From: Pseudomonas citronellolis
Lineage (GTDB): Bacteria; Pseudomonadota; Gammaproteobacteria; Pseudomonadales; Pseudomonadaceae
Direction: 5' to 3'
Length of the DNA: 44,182 nucleotides
Assembly: GCF_029335315.1 (NCBI RefSeq)
Contig: NZ_JARJLT010000080.1
Location: 1-44,182 of the forward strand
This document shows, in pieces, positions 33,858-41,874 of this stretch (position 1 is the stretch's first letter; each line of letters starts with the position of its first letter). Made by a program: the position numbers and the translations under genes. The notes below the pieces were generated by a model. That model was not told the origin of the DNA and did not search any database. It worked only from the letters and a program-made list of their open reading frames with translations.

Positions 33858-35558
33858 ATGCACTGCCCCGCCACCGAGCCCCGGCGCTCGCTGTATTTCG
33901 ACTACCAGGTATTCCCCGCCTTCACCGCCGGCGTCGGCGCCAAGCCCGCCGAACGCCACGCCGTGGCCATCGTCGGCGCCGGGCCCATCGGCCTGGCCAC
34001 CGCCCTGGACCTGGCCCGCTTCGGCATCCCCTCGGTGGTGCTGGAGGCCGAGCGGCAGGTCAGCGAGGGCAGCCGCGCCATCGTCTTCACCCGTCGTTCG
34101 CTGGAAATCCTCCAGCAGGTCGGCGTCGCCGAGCGGGTGGTCGAGGCCGGCCTCGGCTGGCGCTGCGGCAACTCCTTCTACCGCGGCCAGCGGGTGTTCC
34201 GCATGGAGGCGCCGCACGACGCCGACGACCGTTTCGCGCCCATGACCAACCTGCAGCAGCCGTGCCTGGAGCAGTTCCTGGTGGAGGCCGCCCAGGCCAA
34301 CCCGCTGATCGAGCTGCGCTGGGGCAACCAGGTCAGCGCCATCGAGCAGGCCGGCGACCACGCGCGGCTGAGCCTGGACACCCCCGCCGGCGCCTATGCG
34401 CTGGAGGCCGAGTGGGTGATCGCCGCCGATGGCGCGCGCTCGACGTTGCGCGCTCTGCTCGGGCTGAAGCTCGAAGGCGCGGCCTACGAGGGGCGCTTCG
34501 TGATCGCCGACATCCGCATCCGCCTCGACCTGCCCACCGAACGCCTGGCCTTCTTCGACCCGCCGTGGAACCCCGGCAACACCGTGCTGATGCACCGCGA
34601 GCCGGGCGACATCTGGCGCATCGACTACCAGTTGCCGGCCGGCGAATCGGCGGAACAGGCGCTGTCGGCGGAGTCCCTGCGCGAGCGCATCGACGCGCAG
34701 CTGGCCCTGGTCGGCGCCGCTGGCCAGCCCTGGGAGCTGGACTGGTGCTCGGTGTATTCCGCCCGCGCGCTGACCTTGCCTGACTACATCGAGGGGCGGG
34801 TGATCTTCACCGGCGACGCCGCGCACCTGCTGCCGATCTTCGGCGTGCGCGGGGCCAACACCGGCTTCCAGGACGGCAACGGCCTGGCCTGGAAGCTGGC
34901 GTTGCGGCTCAAGGGCCTGGGCGGTCCGGGGCTGTTGCCGTCGTACAGCCACGAGCGGGTCGGCGCGGCACGCGAGATCATCGCCGAGGCCGGCAAGAGC
35001 ACGCGCTTCATGACCCCGCCCACGGCGGGCCAGCGCCTGCTGCGCGACGCCGTGCTGTCGCTGTCGCTGAACCACGAGTTCGTGCGCCCACTGTTCCACT
35101 GGCGCACCTCGCGTCCCCACGACTACGCCGACTCGCCGCTGAACTGCGCGCACGACGACGACGCCCGCTTCACCGGTGGCCCGCGCAAGGGCGCGCCGCT
35201 GCCGAACGTGCGCCTCGGCGAGGACGACTTCCTGTTCGACCGCCTGGGCGCCAGCTTCCACCTGCTGTATTTCACCGACGCCGGCGAACTCCCCGCGCCC
35301 CTGCTGGCCCAGGCCGACGCCCTGCGCGAAAGCGGCGTGCCGCTGCGCCTCCTGACCATCGGCAGCCACTCTCCTGTGCGCGGCGCCGACCTTAGCCTCG
35401 CCGACCCCGGCGGCCACCTGCGCGAAAAGTACGCCGCGCAGGTCGGCAGCGCCTACCTGGCGCGGCCGGACCAGCACGTCTGCGCGCGCTGGCTGACGTT
35501 CGACGACCCCGCCGTGGCGCTGCGCCAGGCCATCCACACCGCCCTGGGCAACGCTTGA
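33858..35558 (+). CDS. FAD-dependent aromatic hydroxylase (MhpA-like group)
   Basis: A 566-residue flavoprotein monooxygenase. The Rossmann FAD motif (VAIVGAGPIGLATALDLA) is at ~residues 36-53. The second FAD motif is FTGDAAHLLPIFGVRGANTGFQD-like, near residue 320. A C-terminal thioredoxin-like extension of ~150 residues is usual for this group. Family members hydroxylate phenolic rings with NAD(P)H and O2; the substrate is unknown. It is followed after 10 bp by a DUF2783 gene and then a LuxR regulator. Confidence 0.88.
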   Translation: MHCPATEPRRSLYFDYQVFPAFTAGVGAKPAERHAVAIVGAGPIGLATALDLARFGIPSVVLEAERQVSEGSRAIVFTRRSLEILQQVGVAERVVEAGLGWRCGNSFYRGQRVFRMEAPHDADDRFAPMTNLQQPCLEQFLVEAAQANPLIELRWGNQVSAIEQAGDHARLSLDTPAGAYALEAEWVIAADGARSTLRALLGLKLEGAAYEGRFVIADIRIRLDLPTERLAFFDPPWNPGNTVLMHREPGDIWRIDYQLPAGESAEQALSAESLRERIDAQLALVGAAGQPWELDWCSVYSARALTLPDYIEGRVIFTGDAAHLLPIFGVRGANTGFQDGNGLAWKLALRLKGLGGPGLLPSYSHERVGAAREIIAEAGKSTRFMTPPTAGQRLLRDAVLSLSLNHEFVRPLFHWRTSRPHDYADSPLNCAHDDDARFTGGPRKGAPLPNVRLGEDDFLFDRLGASFHLLYFTDAGELPAPLLAQADALRESGVPLRLLTIGSHSPVRGADLSLADPGGHLREKYAAQVGSAYLARPDQHVCARWLTFDDPAVALRQAIHTALGNA

Positions 35559-35568
35559 GGAGTCCGCC

Positions 35569-35751
35569 ATGCCCCACCTGACCATCGCCGAACTGGAAAC
35601 CCTCTACGACCACCTGGCCGACGCCCTCGACGGCGCACCGCAGGGCCAGCGCGAGCTGCTGCTGGTCAAGCTGGCGCTGCTCGCCGCCGAGGAACTGGGC
35701 GACGCCGCGCGCTTCGCCGAACTGACCGAGACGGCCCGGCGGGACCTCTGA
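35569..35751 (+). CDS. DUF2783 small protein
   Basis: A 60-residue acidic helical protein with the LYDHLADALD and LLLVKLALLAAEELGD segments of DUF2783. GAGGAG lies just before the ATG. Such proteins are found next to FAD monooxygenases; a role as partner or stabiliser is inference. Confidence 0.8.
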   Translation: MPHLTIAELETLYDHLADALDGAPQGQRELLLVKLALLAAEELGDAARFAELTETARRDL

Positions 35752-35841
35752 GCCACGCCGATCCCGGTCGGCAACGTCGCCGGCCGGGGTGCTACAGTGG
35801 CCGTCCGCCGTCGAACCACCCGCCCCCGGAGGGATGTCGCG

Positions 35842-36648
35842 ATGCACTATTGGCCCCTGCGCGCCGGCCGCGTCGAGCACAGCCTGAACATCGGCCACGC
35901 CGCCAGCCTGTTCGCCCGCGTCGGCGAGAACCGCGCGCGCCTGCTCGCCGCCGACCTGCTGCAACTGATCGGCCCCGGCGTGCCGCTGGCGCAGTGCACC
36001 ATCTTCGCCTACGCGCCGCGACGCAACCCGCAGGTGTTCTCCTTCGCCGACCGCGCGCGGGAAGTGGCGCTGCCGCGCATCTCGCACAACTACGCCGAAC
36101 GCTTCTACAGCCAGGACGGCAACCAGCAGGCCATGGCCCGGCGCGGCGGCGCCGAGCGGATCATGGTGCAGCGCCAGTCGATCGACGACATCACCCACCC
36201 CGAGTACCGCCGCGTCTGCTACGAGCAACCACGCATCAGCGAGCGCGTGGCGCTGCTCACCCAGTGCGAGAACGAACGCTGGCTGTCGCTGAACTTCTAC
36301 CGCGGCCGCGAGCACGGCCACTTCTCGCCACGCGAGATGGACTACCTGGAAACCCTGGCGCCGCTGCTCACCCAGGCCGTGCGCTTGCACTACCAGGCCT
36401 GGCTGCAGGCCAATGAAACGCCGCTGCTGCTGGCCGAACGCGTGGCCGCCGAGCACCCCGGCCTGACCCTGCGCGAACGTACCCTGCTGCGCCTGATGCT
36501 GACCGGCGCCGACAGCGCCGCCCTGGCCGAACAACTGGGTGTGCAACCCTCCAGCGCGGCCACCTACGTCAAGCGCCTGTACCGCAAGCTGGGCATCGGC
36601 GGGCTGCGCGAACTGCTCGGCCTGGCGACCGAGGCACGCTGGCGCTGA
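35842..36648 (+). CDS. LuxR-family transcriptional regulator
   Basis: A 268-residue regulator. The N-terminal ~195 residues are a non-AHL-type sensor region of unknown ligand. The C-terminal GerE helix-turn-helix lies at about 205-262 (LTLRERTLLRLMLTG...YVKRLYRKLGI). The start is ATG 35842, after GGAGGG. Being 90 bp after the DUF2783 gene on the same strand, it likely controls the monooxygenase cluster through the palindrome at 33755. Confidence 0.88.
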   Translation: MHYWPLRAGRVEHSLNIGHAASLFARVGENRARLLAADLLQLIGPGVPLAQCTIFAYAPRRNPQVFSFADRAREVALPRISHNYAERFYSQDGNQQAMARRGGAERIMVQRQSIDDITHPEYRRVCYEQPRISERVALLTQCENERWLSLNFYRGREHGHFSPREMDYLETLAPLLTQAVRLHYQAWLQANETPLLLAERVAAEHPGLTLRERTLLRLMLTGADSAALAEQLGVQPSSAATYVKRLYRKLGIGGLRELLGLATEARWR

Positions 36649-36828
36649 GGCGCCACTGAAACCTCCCGAAACGCTTGAGCGGCGCTTGCGCAGGGTTTTC
36701 CGGAAACCTGCCTGACCTATGGCAAGGGTTGGCCCGAGTGGCTTCGATTGTCATGGAAGGCTGGCCGCGAGGCCGGGAGAATTCTGAACGAACCCACCGT
36801 TTCATGAGCTTTTGGCGGGAGGATTCAG

Positions 36829-38271
36829 ATGCTCAATCCCACTCGGTTCTTCGTGGTCATGATGCTGCTGGCCTTCGGCGTTTCGCTGATCGCCGGCTGG
36901 CAGCTGCTGACCATGCGCCGCGACGCCCTGGACATCGCCAACGCCAGCGGCAACAACATCCTGCTGCTGGTCGAGCGCGAGTTCCACCGCGACCTGGACG
37001 TGCACGCGCAGACCCTGCAGACCATTTCCAACGTGATCGCCACGCCGGTCGGCGCCGGCATGAGCGGGCCGCTGCTCGGCGCCCTGGTGTACGGCCACGC
37101 GGCCGGCTCGCCGGACATGGGCAACCTCATCATCACCGACGCCCGGGGCCACCTGCTCGCCGACCTCAACCACGAGGGCGAAAGCCAGAGCGACCTGTCC
37201 ATGCGCGAGTACTTCCGCGTGCACGCCCAGGGCGATTACGGCCTGCACCTGAGCCATCCGTTCATGCCGTCCTACGGCAACGCCGGGCTCAGCATCGCGC
37301 TCAGCCGCAGCCTGCTGGACAAGGACGGGCACTTCGTCGGCGTGGTCGCGGCGATCAAGGACCTGCGCCGGCTCAACGATTTCGTCCAGGGCCTGGACAT
37401 GGCCGAGGGCGACGTGGTGTCGGTGCGCCTGCTGGACGGCACGCCGCTGGCGCAATGGCCCAACACCCCGCGCCCGCGCACCGAAGGCGAGCGCCAGGCG
37501 TTCAAGGCGTTCGTCGCCAGCGGCCAGGGCCAGTACGTGCACGACGCCACCCAGCACATGCAGCCCTACTGGCATGGCTACCGGCGCGTCGGCGACTACC
37601 CGGCGGTGGTGAGCGTGGAGCGCGCGCGCAAGACAGTGTTCCAGGCCTGGCTGGCGCGCAGCACGGTCACCAGCACGATGCTGATCCTCTTCAACCTCGC
37701 CACCGTGGTGCTGGCCTACCGCCTGCGCAACCAGCTGCGTTCGCGCGACGACGCGGAAAGCCTGCTGCGCACCGAGGCCAGCACCGACGCCCTGACCGGC
37801 CTGCGCAACCGCCGCTGGTTCGACGAGAAGGCCCGCCAGGAGTGGAGCCGCCACGTGCGCGGCGGCGGCGAGCTGGCAGTGCTGATGCTGGATATCGACC
37901 AGTTCAAGGCCTACAACGACCACTACGGCCACCCCATGGGCGACACCGCCCTGGCTGCCGTCGCCCGGCAGATAGGCCTGGGCTGCCGGCGCGAGGAAGA
38001 CGGCGCGGCGCGCTACGGCGGCGAGGAGTTCGTGGTGCTCCTGCCCAACTGCGACCTGGCCGGCGCGCGCACGGTGGCGGAGAACATCCGCCGCAACGTC
38101 GAGGCCACCGCCCTGCCTCACGAGCGCAGCCTGCGCGGGGTGGTGACGGTGAGCATCGGCGTGGCGAGCACCTCCGCGCACACCGTGGAGAACGTCGAGG
38201 CGCTGCTCAAGGTGGCGGATGGGAACCTGTACCGGGCCAAGGAAGGGGGGCGGAACCGGGTGGAAGGTTGA
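36829..38271 (+). CDS. Membrane diguanylate cyclase with CACHE-type sensor
   Basis: A 480-residue c-di-GMP synthase. TM1 is at ~7-25, a periplasmic dCACHE-like sensor at ~35-280, and TM2 at ~285-300. The GGDEF domain starts with TDALTGLRNRRWF. The active site is RYGGEEF, a functional GGEEF variant. An inhibitory I-site RxxD (REED) lies five residues before it. GGAGG lies upstream of the ATG. It is monocistronic. No EAL domain is present. Confidence 0.93.
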   Translation: MLNPTRFFVVMMLLAFGVSLIAGWQLLTMRRDALDIANASGNNILLLVEREFHRDLDVHAQTLQTISNVIATPVGAGMSGPLLGALVYGHAAGSPDMGNLIITDARGHLLADLNHEGESQSDLSMREYFRVHAQGDYGLHLSHPFMPSYGNAGLSIALSRSLLDKDGHFVGVVAAIKDLRRLNDFVQGLDMAEGDVVSVRLLDGTPLAQWPNTPRPRTEGERQAFKAFVASGQGQYVHDATQHMQPYWHGYRRVGDYPAVVSVERARKTVFQAWLARSTVTSTMLILFNLATVVLAYRLRNQLRSRDDAESLLRTEASTDALTGLRNRRWFDEKARQEWSRHVRGGGELAVLMLDIDQFKAYNDHYGHPMGDTALAAVARQIGLGCRREEDGAARYGGEEFVVLLPNCDLAGARTVAENIRRNVEATALPHERSLRGVVTVSIGVASTSAHTVENVEALLKVADGNLYRAKEGGRNRVEG

Positions 38272-38290
38272 GCCTGCCACGAGCGACAAC

Positions 38291-38504
38291 GGCGGATAAC
38301 CGCGAACGGTTATTCGCCCTACGTCAAGGTTGGGTTTCGTGTAGGGCGAATAACGCGCAGCGTTATCCGCCGTTTGCGCCCCATCCGTCCGAACCTGCAA
38401 GTTCGGCGTAGTGGCGACCTGCGGCGGATAACCGCGAACGGTTATTCGCCCTACGCCAGGGCTGAGTTTTGTGTAGGGCGAATAACGCGCAGCGTTATCC
38501 GCCG
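38291..38504. repeat. Two REP doublets upstream of the RAYT gene
   Basis: Doublets at 38291-38372 and 38423-38504. Each is an inverted REP (GGCGGATAACCGCGAACGG...CCCTAC) facing a direct REP (GTAGGGCGAATAACGC...TCCGCC), so the two GTAG heads point at each other across ~20 nt. The doublets are 132 bp apart and similar in spacer too. Confidence 0.9.
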
Positions 38505-38552
38505 GCCTGGGCAGTTACCCTGTCGGTCGATCGAGCACAGGGAGCGTTTTCG

Positions 38553-39086
38553 ATGCCCAACTACCGACGTGCCTGGATACCCGGCGGTACCTATTTCTTC
38601 ACCGTCACGCTGCGTGATCGCCATTCCGACCTGCTGGTCCGCGAAATCGAACTGCTGCGTCGGGTCGTCGCCAGAACCGGGCGCCGACATCCCTTCCGGA
38701 TCGATGCCTGGGTCGTGCTGCCTGAGCACATGCACTGCCTGCTGACCCTGCCGGCTGGCGACGCCGACTACGCCACGCGCTGGAAGGTCATCAAGGCCGG
38801 GTTCGCCCGTCACATTCCGCCAGGAGAGCCTCTCTCCACGGCGCAACGCCAGCGCGGCCAGCGTGGAATCTGGCAGGCGCGCTACTGGGAACACCTGATT
38901 CGCAACGACACCGACTATCAGCGGCACTTCGACTACATCCACGTCAATCCGTTGAAGCATGGGCTGGTCAGGGCAGTCAGGGATTGGCCGTACTCCACGT
39001 TTCACCGGGCGGTTGCCGAAGGCATCTATCCAGCGGACTGGGCCGGGGACCCGGCGTTGGAAGTACAGGCAGCCGAACGACGGTGA
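38553..39086 (+). CDS. REP-associated tyrosine transposase (RAYT)
   Basis: A 177-residue Y1-type HUH nuclease of the IS200/IS605-related RAYT group (TnpA_REP). The HUH metal motif is H59-M60-H61 (LPEHMHCLL). The catalytic Tyr region is DYQRHFDYIHVNPLKHGL (Y122/Y128). RAYTs cut and join REP single strands at the GTAG head. The ATG at 38553 opens MPNYRRAWIPGG, the usual RAYT start; an earlier in-frame start lies within the upstream REP and was rejected. It is flanked on both sides by two REP doublets. Confidence 0.93.
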   Translation: MPNYRRAWIPGGTYFFTVTLRDRHSDLLVREIELLRRVVARTGRRHPFRIDAWVVLPEHMHCLLTLPAGDADYATRWKVIKAGFARHIPPGEPLSTAQRQRGQRGIWQARYWEHLIRNDTDYQRHFDYIHVNPLKHGLVRAVRDWPYSTFHRAVAEGIYPADWAGDPALEVQAAERR

Positions 39087-39094
39087 GGCCGGCG

Positions 39095-39307
39095 GCGGAT
39101 AACCGCGAACGGTTATTCGCCCTACGCCAGGGCCGGGTTTCGTGTAGGGCGAATAACGCGCAGCGTTATCCGCCGTTTGCGCCCCATACTGTCGGAACGG
39201 GGAGTTCAGAGTGGCGACAACCTGCGGCGGATAACCGCGAACGGTTATTCGCCCTACGCCAAGGTCGGGTTTCGTGTAGGGCGAATAACGCGCAGCGTTA
39301 TCCGCCG
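39095..39307. repeat. Two REP doublets downstream of the RAYT gene
   Basis: Doublets at 39095-39175 and 39226-39307 have the same structure and ~131-bp period as the upstream pair. The spacer TTTGCGCCCCAT also recurs. Confidence 0.9.
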
Positions 39308-39323
39308 TGGCGAAGGCCAGCCA

Positions 39324-39363
39324 AACGAAAACGCCCGTGGATCACTCCACGGGCGTTTTCGTT
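39324..39363. terminator. Bidirectional terminator
   Basis: A 40-bp perfect palindrome with 18-bp arms (AACGAAAACGCCCGTGGA and its complement) and a 4-nt loop. A/T tracts on both sides of the GC core suit termination from either strand, between the RAYT locus and gcd. Confidence 0.85.
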
Positions 39364-39382
39364 GCGGCGCTGACGATCACCA

Positions 39383-39407
39383 CCGGGGGGGCATGCGTCC
39401 CCCCCGG
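39383..39407 (-). other. G7/C7 hairpin just after the gcd stop
   Basis: CCGGGGGGG and CCCCCCCGG pair around a 7-nt loop, 12 bp beyond the gcd stop. It may protect the mRNA end or aid termination. The homopolymer runs are prone to slippage but lie outside coding sequence. Confidence 0.5.
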
Positions 39408-39418
39408 CGGCAGCGCTG

Positions 39419-41830
39419 TCAGTCCGGCAGCGCGAAGGCCATCACGTAGTCGCCCTGGCGGGTGCCGAGGGAGCCGTGGCCGCCGGCCATGACCAGCACG
39501 TACTGCTTGCCGTCCTTGCCGGTGTAGGTCATCGGCGTGGTCTGGGCGCCGGCCGGCAGGCGGCCTTCCCAGAGGACCTTGCCGTCGCGCAGGTCGTAGG
39601 CGCGCAGGTACTGGTCCAGGGTGCCGCTGAGGAAGCCCAGGCCGCTGGCGGTGGTGATGCTGCCGCCGAGGCTGGGTACGCCCATGGTCAGCGGCAGCGG
39701 GACCGGCGAGCTGTCCCGCACGGTGCCGTTCTTGTGCTTCCAGATCACCTTGTGGGTGGTCAGGTCGACCGCCGCCACGTAGCCCCAGGCCGGGGCCTGG
39801 CAGGGCAGGCCGATGGCCGACAGGAAGGGCGCCATGATCACACCGTAGGGCGCGCCGGCGTTGGGCTGCACGCCTTCGGTCTCGCTCTTGCGGGCCGGGC
39901 CGCCGGCGACCGCTTCACGGGGTACCAGGGTGGATTTGAAGGCCATGTAGTCGGGGTTGACGAACAGGATCTGGCGCACCGGGTCGACCGACACGCCGCC
40001 CCAGTCGAACACCCCGAAGTTGCCCGGGAACACCAGCGAGCCCTGCACCGACGGCGGGGTGTAGATGCCGTCGTAGCGCAGCGACTTGAAGTCCAGGCGG
40101 CAGAGCATCTGGTCGAACGGCGTCACGCCCCACATGTCCTTCTCGCGCAGGGTGGTGGGCATGAAGTTGAGTTCGGACATCGGCTGGGTCGGCGCGGTGT
40201 GGTCGCCTTCCACCGCGCCTTGCGGCACCGGGGTCTCGTGGATCGGCACGATGGCCTCGCCGTTGCGACGGTCGAGCACGTAGATGCTGCCCTGCTTGGT
40301 CGAGGCCAGCAGCGCCGGCTTGATGCCGTCGGCGGTGTTCAGGTCGACCAGGGTCGGCTGGCCGCCGACGTCCATGTCCCACAGGTCATGGTGGGTGAAC
40401 TGGTGGGTCCAGCGCACCTTGCCGGTGGCGAGGTCGAGCGCGGTGACGCCGGCGCTGAACTTCTCGGCCTCGGGGGTGCGGTTGCCGCCCCACTGGTCGG
40501 GCATCTGGTTGCCCATGGGCAGGTAGACCAGGCCGAGCTTCTCGTCGACGCTGGCCACCGACCACATGTTCGGCGAGTTGCGGGTGTAGTGCTGGTCGGC
40601 GGCGATCGGCGCGGTGGCGTCGGGCTTGCCGCTGTCCCAGTTCCACACCAGGTGGCCGTCGCGCACGTCGTAGGCGCGGACCACGCCGGAGGGCTCGTCG
40701 GTGGAGACGTTGTCGGTGACGTGGCCGCCGATGATCACCAGGTCGCGGGTCACGGCCGGCGGCGAGGTGGAGTAGTAGCCACCGGCGGTGAAGCTGCCGA
40801 TGTTGGCGCGCAGGTCGATCTCGCCCTTGTTGCCGAAGCCTTCGCAGACCTTGCCGGTGTCGGCGTCGAGGGCGATCAGGCGGGTGTCGGCGGTGGGCAC
40901 GAACAGGCGTTTCGGGCAGCTGCCGGCGGCCGGCGCCGGGCTGGCGACGGGGGTGCCGTCGGCGGCCTTGGCGGCGTAGGCGGCCTCGTCATGGTAGGCC
41001 ACGCCACGGCAGGTCATGTGCGCCCAGCCCTTGAAATTGGCCGCGTTCTGCGTGCTCAGCTTGGGATCGAAGCGCCAGATTTCCTTGCCGGTGTCCGGGT
41101 CGACGGCAATCACCTGGCTGTGCGGGGTGCACACGTAGAGCATGCCGTTGACCTTCAGCGGGGTGTTTTCCGCGGTGGTCTCGCCCGGGTCGTTCGGGCC
41201 GGGGATGTCGCCGGTGCGGAAGGTCCAGGCCAGCTTCAGCTGGTGGACGTTGTCCGGGTTGATCTGGCTGAGCGGCGAGTAGCGGTCGCCGAAGGCGGTG
41301 CGCCCGTAGTGCTGCCAGTCGCCATCCGGTTGCGCCGGGGCAGCGTTGGGCACGCCGGCGCTGGCGCGGTCGAGGCGCCCGTCGATGCGTCCGGGGTTGG
41401 TGAACTGCGAAGCCAGGGCGGTGCCGCCGGCCAGCACCACGGCCAGGCCCAGCAGCGCGGTGGCCTTGGGCGCGGGGCCGGCGCTCAGCAGCGGGCGACG
41501 CAGCCAGGGCAGCAGCAGGGCCAGGCCGATGACGAACCACAGCGCCAGGCGCGGCACCAGTTGCCACCAGTCCAGGCCCACTTCGTACCAGGCCCACAGG
41601 GTGCTGCCCAGCAGGAACAGGGCGTAGAGGCCGATGGCGGCGGCGCGGCCGAGCAGCAGCAGCGCGCCGGTGGCGAGCAGCACGACGCCGGCCACCAGGT
41701 AGTAGAGCGAGCCGCCCAGGCTCAGCAGCTTGATGCCGCCGGCCAGCAGGGCCAGGCCCATCAGCAGCAGCAAGACGCCGAGCAGGCTCGGCAGCAGGCG
41801 TGACCTGCCAAACGCACCTTCAGTGCTCAT
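39419..41830 (-). CDS. gcd: Membrane-bound PQQ-dependent glucose dehydrogenase
   Basis: Oxidises glucose to gluconolactone in the periplasm and passes electrons to ubiquinone. It has 803 residues. Five N-terminal helices lie at ~1-130, followed by an eight-bladed quinoprotein propeller (e.g. DWQHYGRTAFGDRYSPL, the PQQ-site region GSCPKRLFVPTADTRLIALD, and the repeated W motifs). AGGAG precedes the ATG. A TonB-dependent receptor lies 44 bp upstream in the same direction and an OprB-like gene beyond it. Confidence 0.95.
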   Translation of the reverse strand: MSTEGAFGRSRLLPSLLGVLLLLMGLALLAGGIKLLSLGGSLYYLVAGVVLLATGALLLLGRAAAIGLYALFLLGSTLWAWYEVGLDWWQLVPRLALWFVIGLALLLPWLRRPLLSAGPAPKATALLGLAVVLAGGTALASQFTNPGRIDGRLDRASAGVPNAAPAQPDGDWQHYGRTAFGDRYSPLSQINPDNVHQLKLAWTFRTGDIPGPNDPGETTAENTPLKVNGMLYVCTPHSQVIAVDPDTGKEIWRFDPKLSTQNAANFKGWAHMTCRGVAYHDEAAYAAKAADGTPVASPAPAAGSCPKRLFVPTADTRLIALDADTGKVCEGFGNKGEIDLRANIGSFTAGGYYSTSPPAVTRDLVIIGGHVTDNVSTDEPSGVVRAYDVRDGHLVWNWDSGKPDATAPIAADQHYTRNSPNMWSVASVDEKLGLVYLPMGNQMPDQWGGNRTPEAEKFSAGVTALDLATGKVRWTHQFTHHDLWDMDVGGQPTLVDLNTADGIKPALLASTKQGSIYVLDRRNGEAIVPIHETPVPQGAVEGDHTAPTQPMSELNFMPTTLREKDMWGVTPFDQMLCRLDFKSLRYDGIYTPPSVQGSLVFPGNFGVFDWGGVSVDPVRQILFVNPDYMAFKSTLVPREAVAGGPARKSETEGVQPNAGAPYGVIMAPFLSAIGLPCQAPAWGYVAAVDLTTHKVIWKHKNGTVRDSSPVPLPLTMGVPSLGGSITTASGLGFLSGTLDQYLRAYDLRDGKVLWEGRLPAGAQTTPMTYTGKDGKQYVLVMAGGHGSLGTRQGDYVMAFALPD

Positions 41831-41874
41831 AGAGGTTCTCCTTCGGTATTTCAGTGAGCGGGTACTGCATGGGT

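Noticed and set aside
38469-38552. Upstream start for the RAYT protein adding 28 residues (MCRANNAQRYPP...)
   Set aside because: The extension is just the translation of a REP; the same peptide appears wherever that REP is read. ATG 38553 gives the usual RAYT N-terminus.
39383-39407. Phase-variable homopolymer controlling gcd
   Set aside because: The G7/C7 runs lie beyond the stop codon, so slippage cannot change the reading frame.
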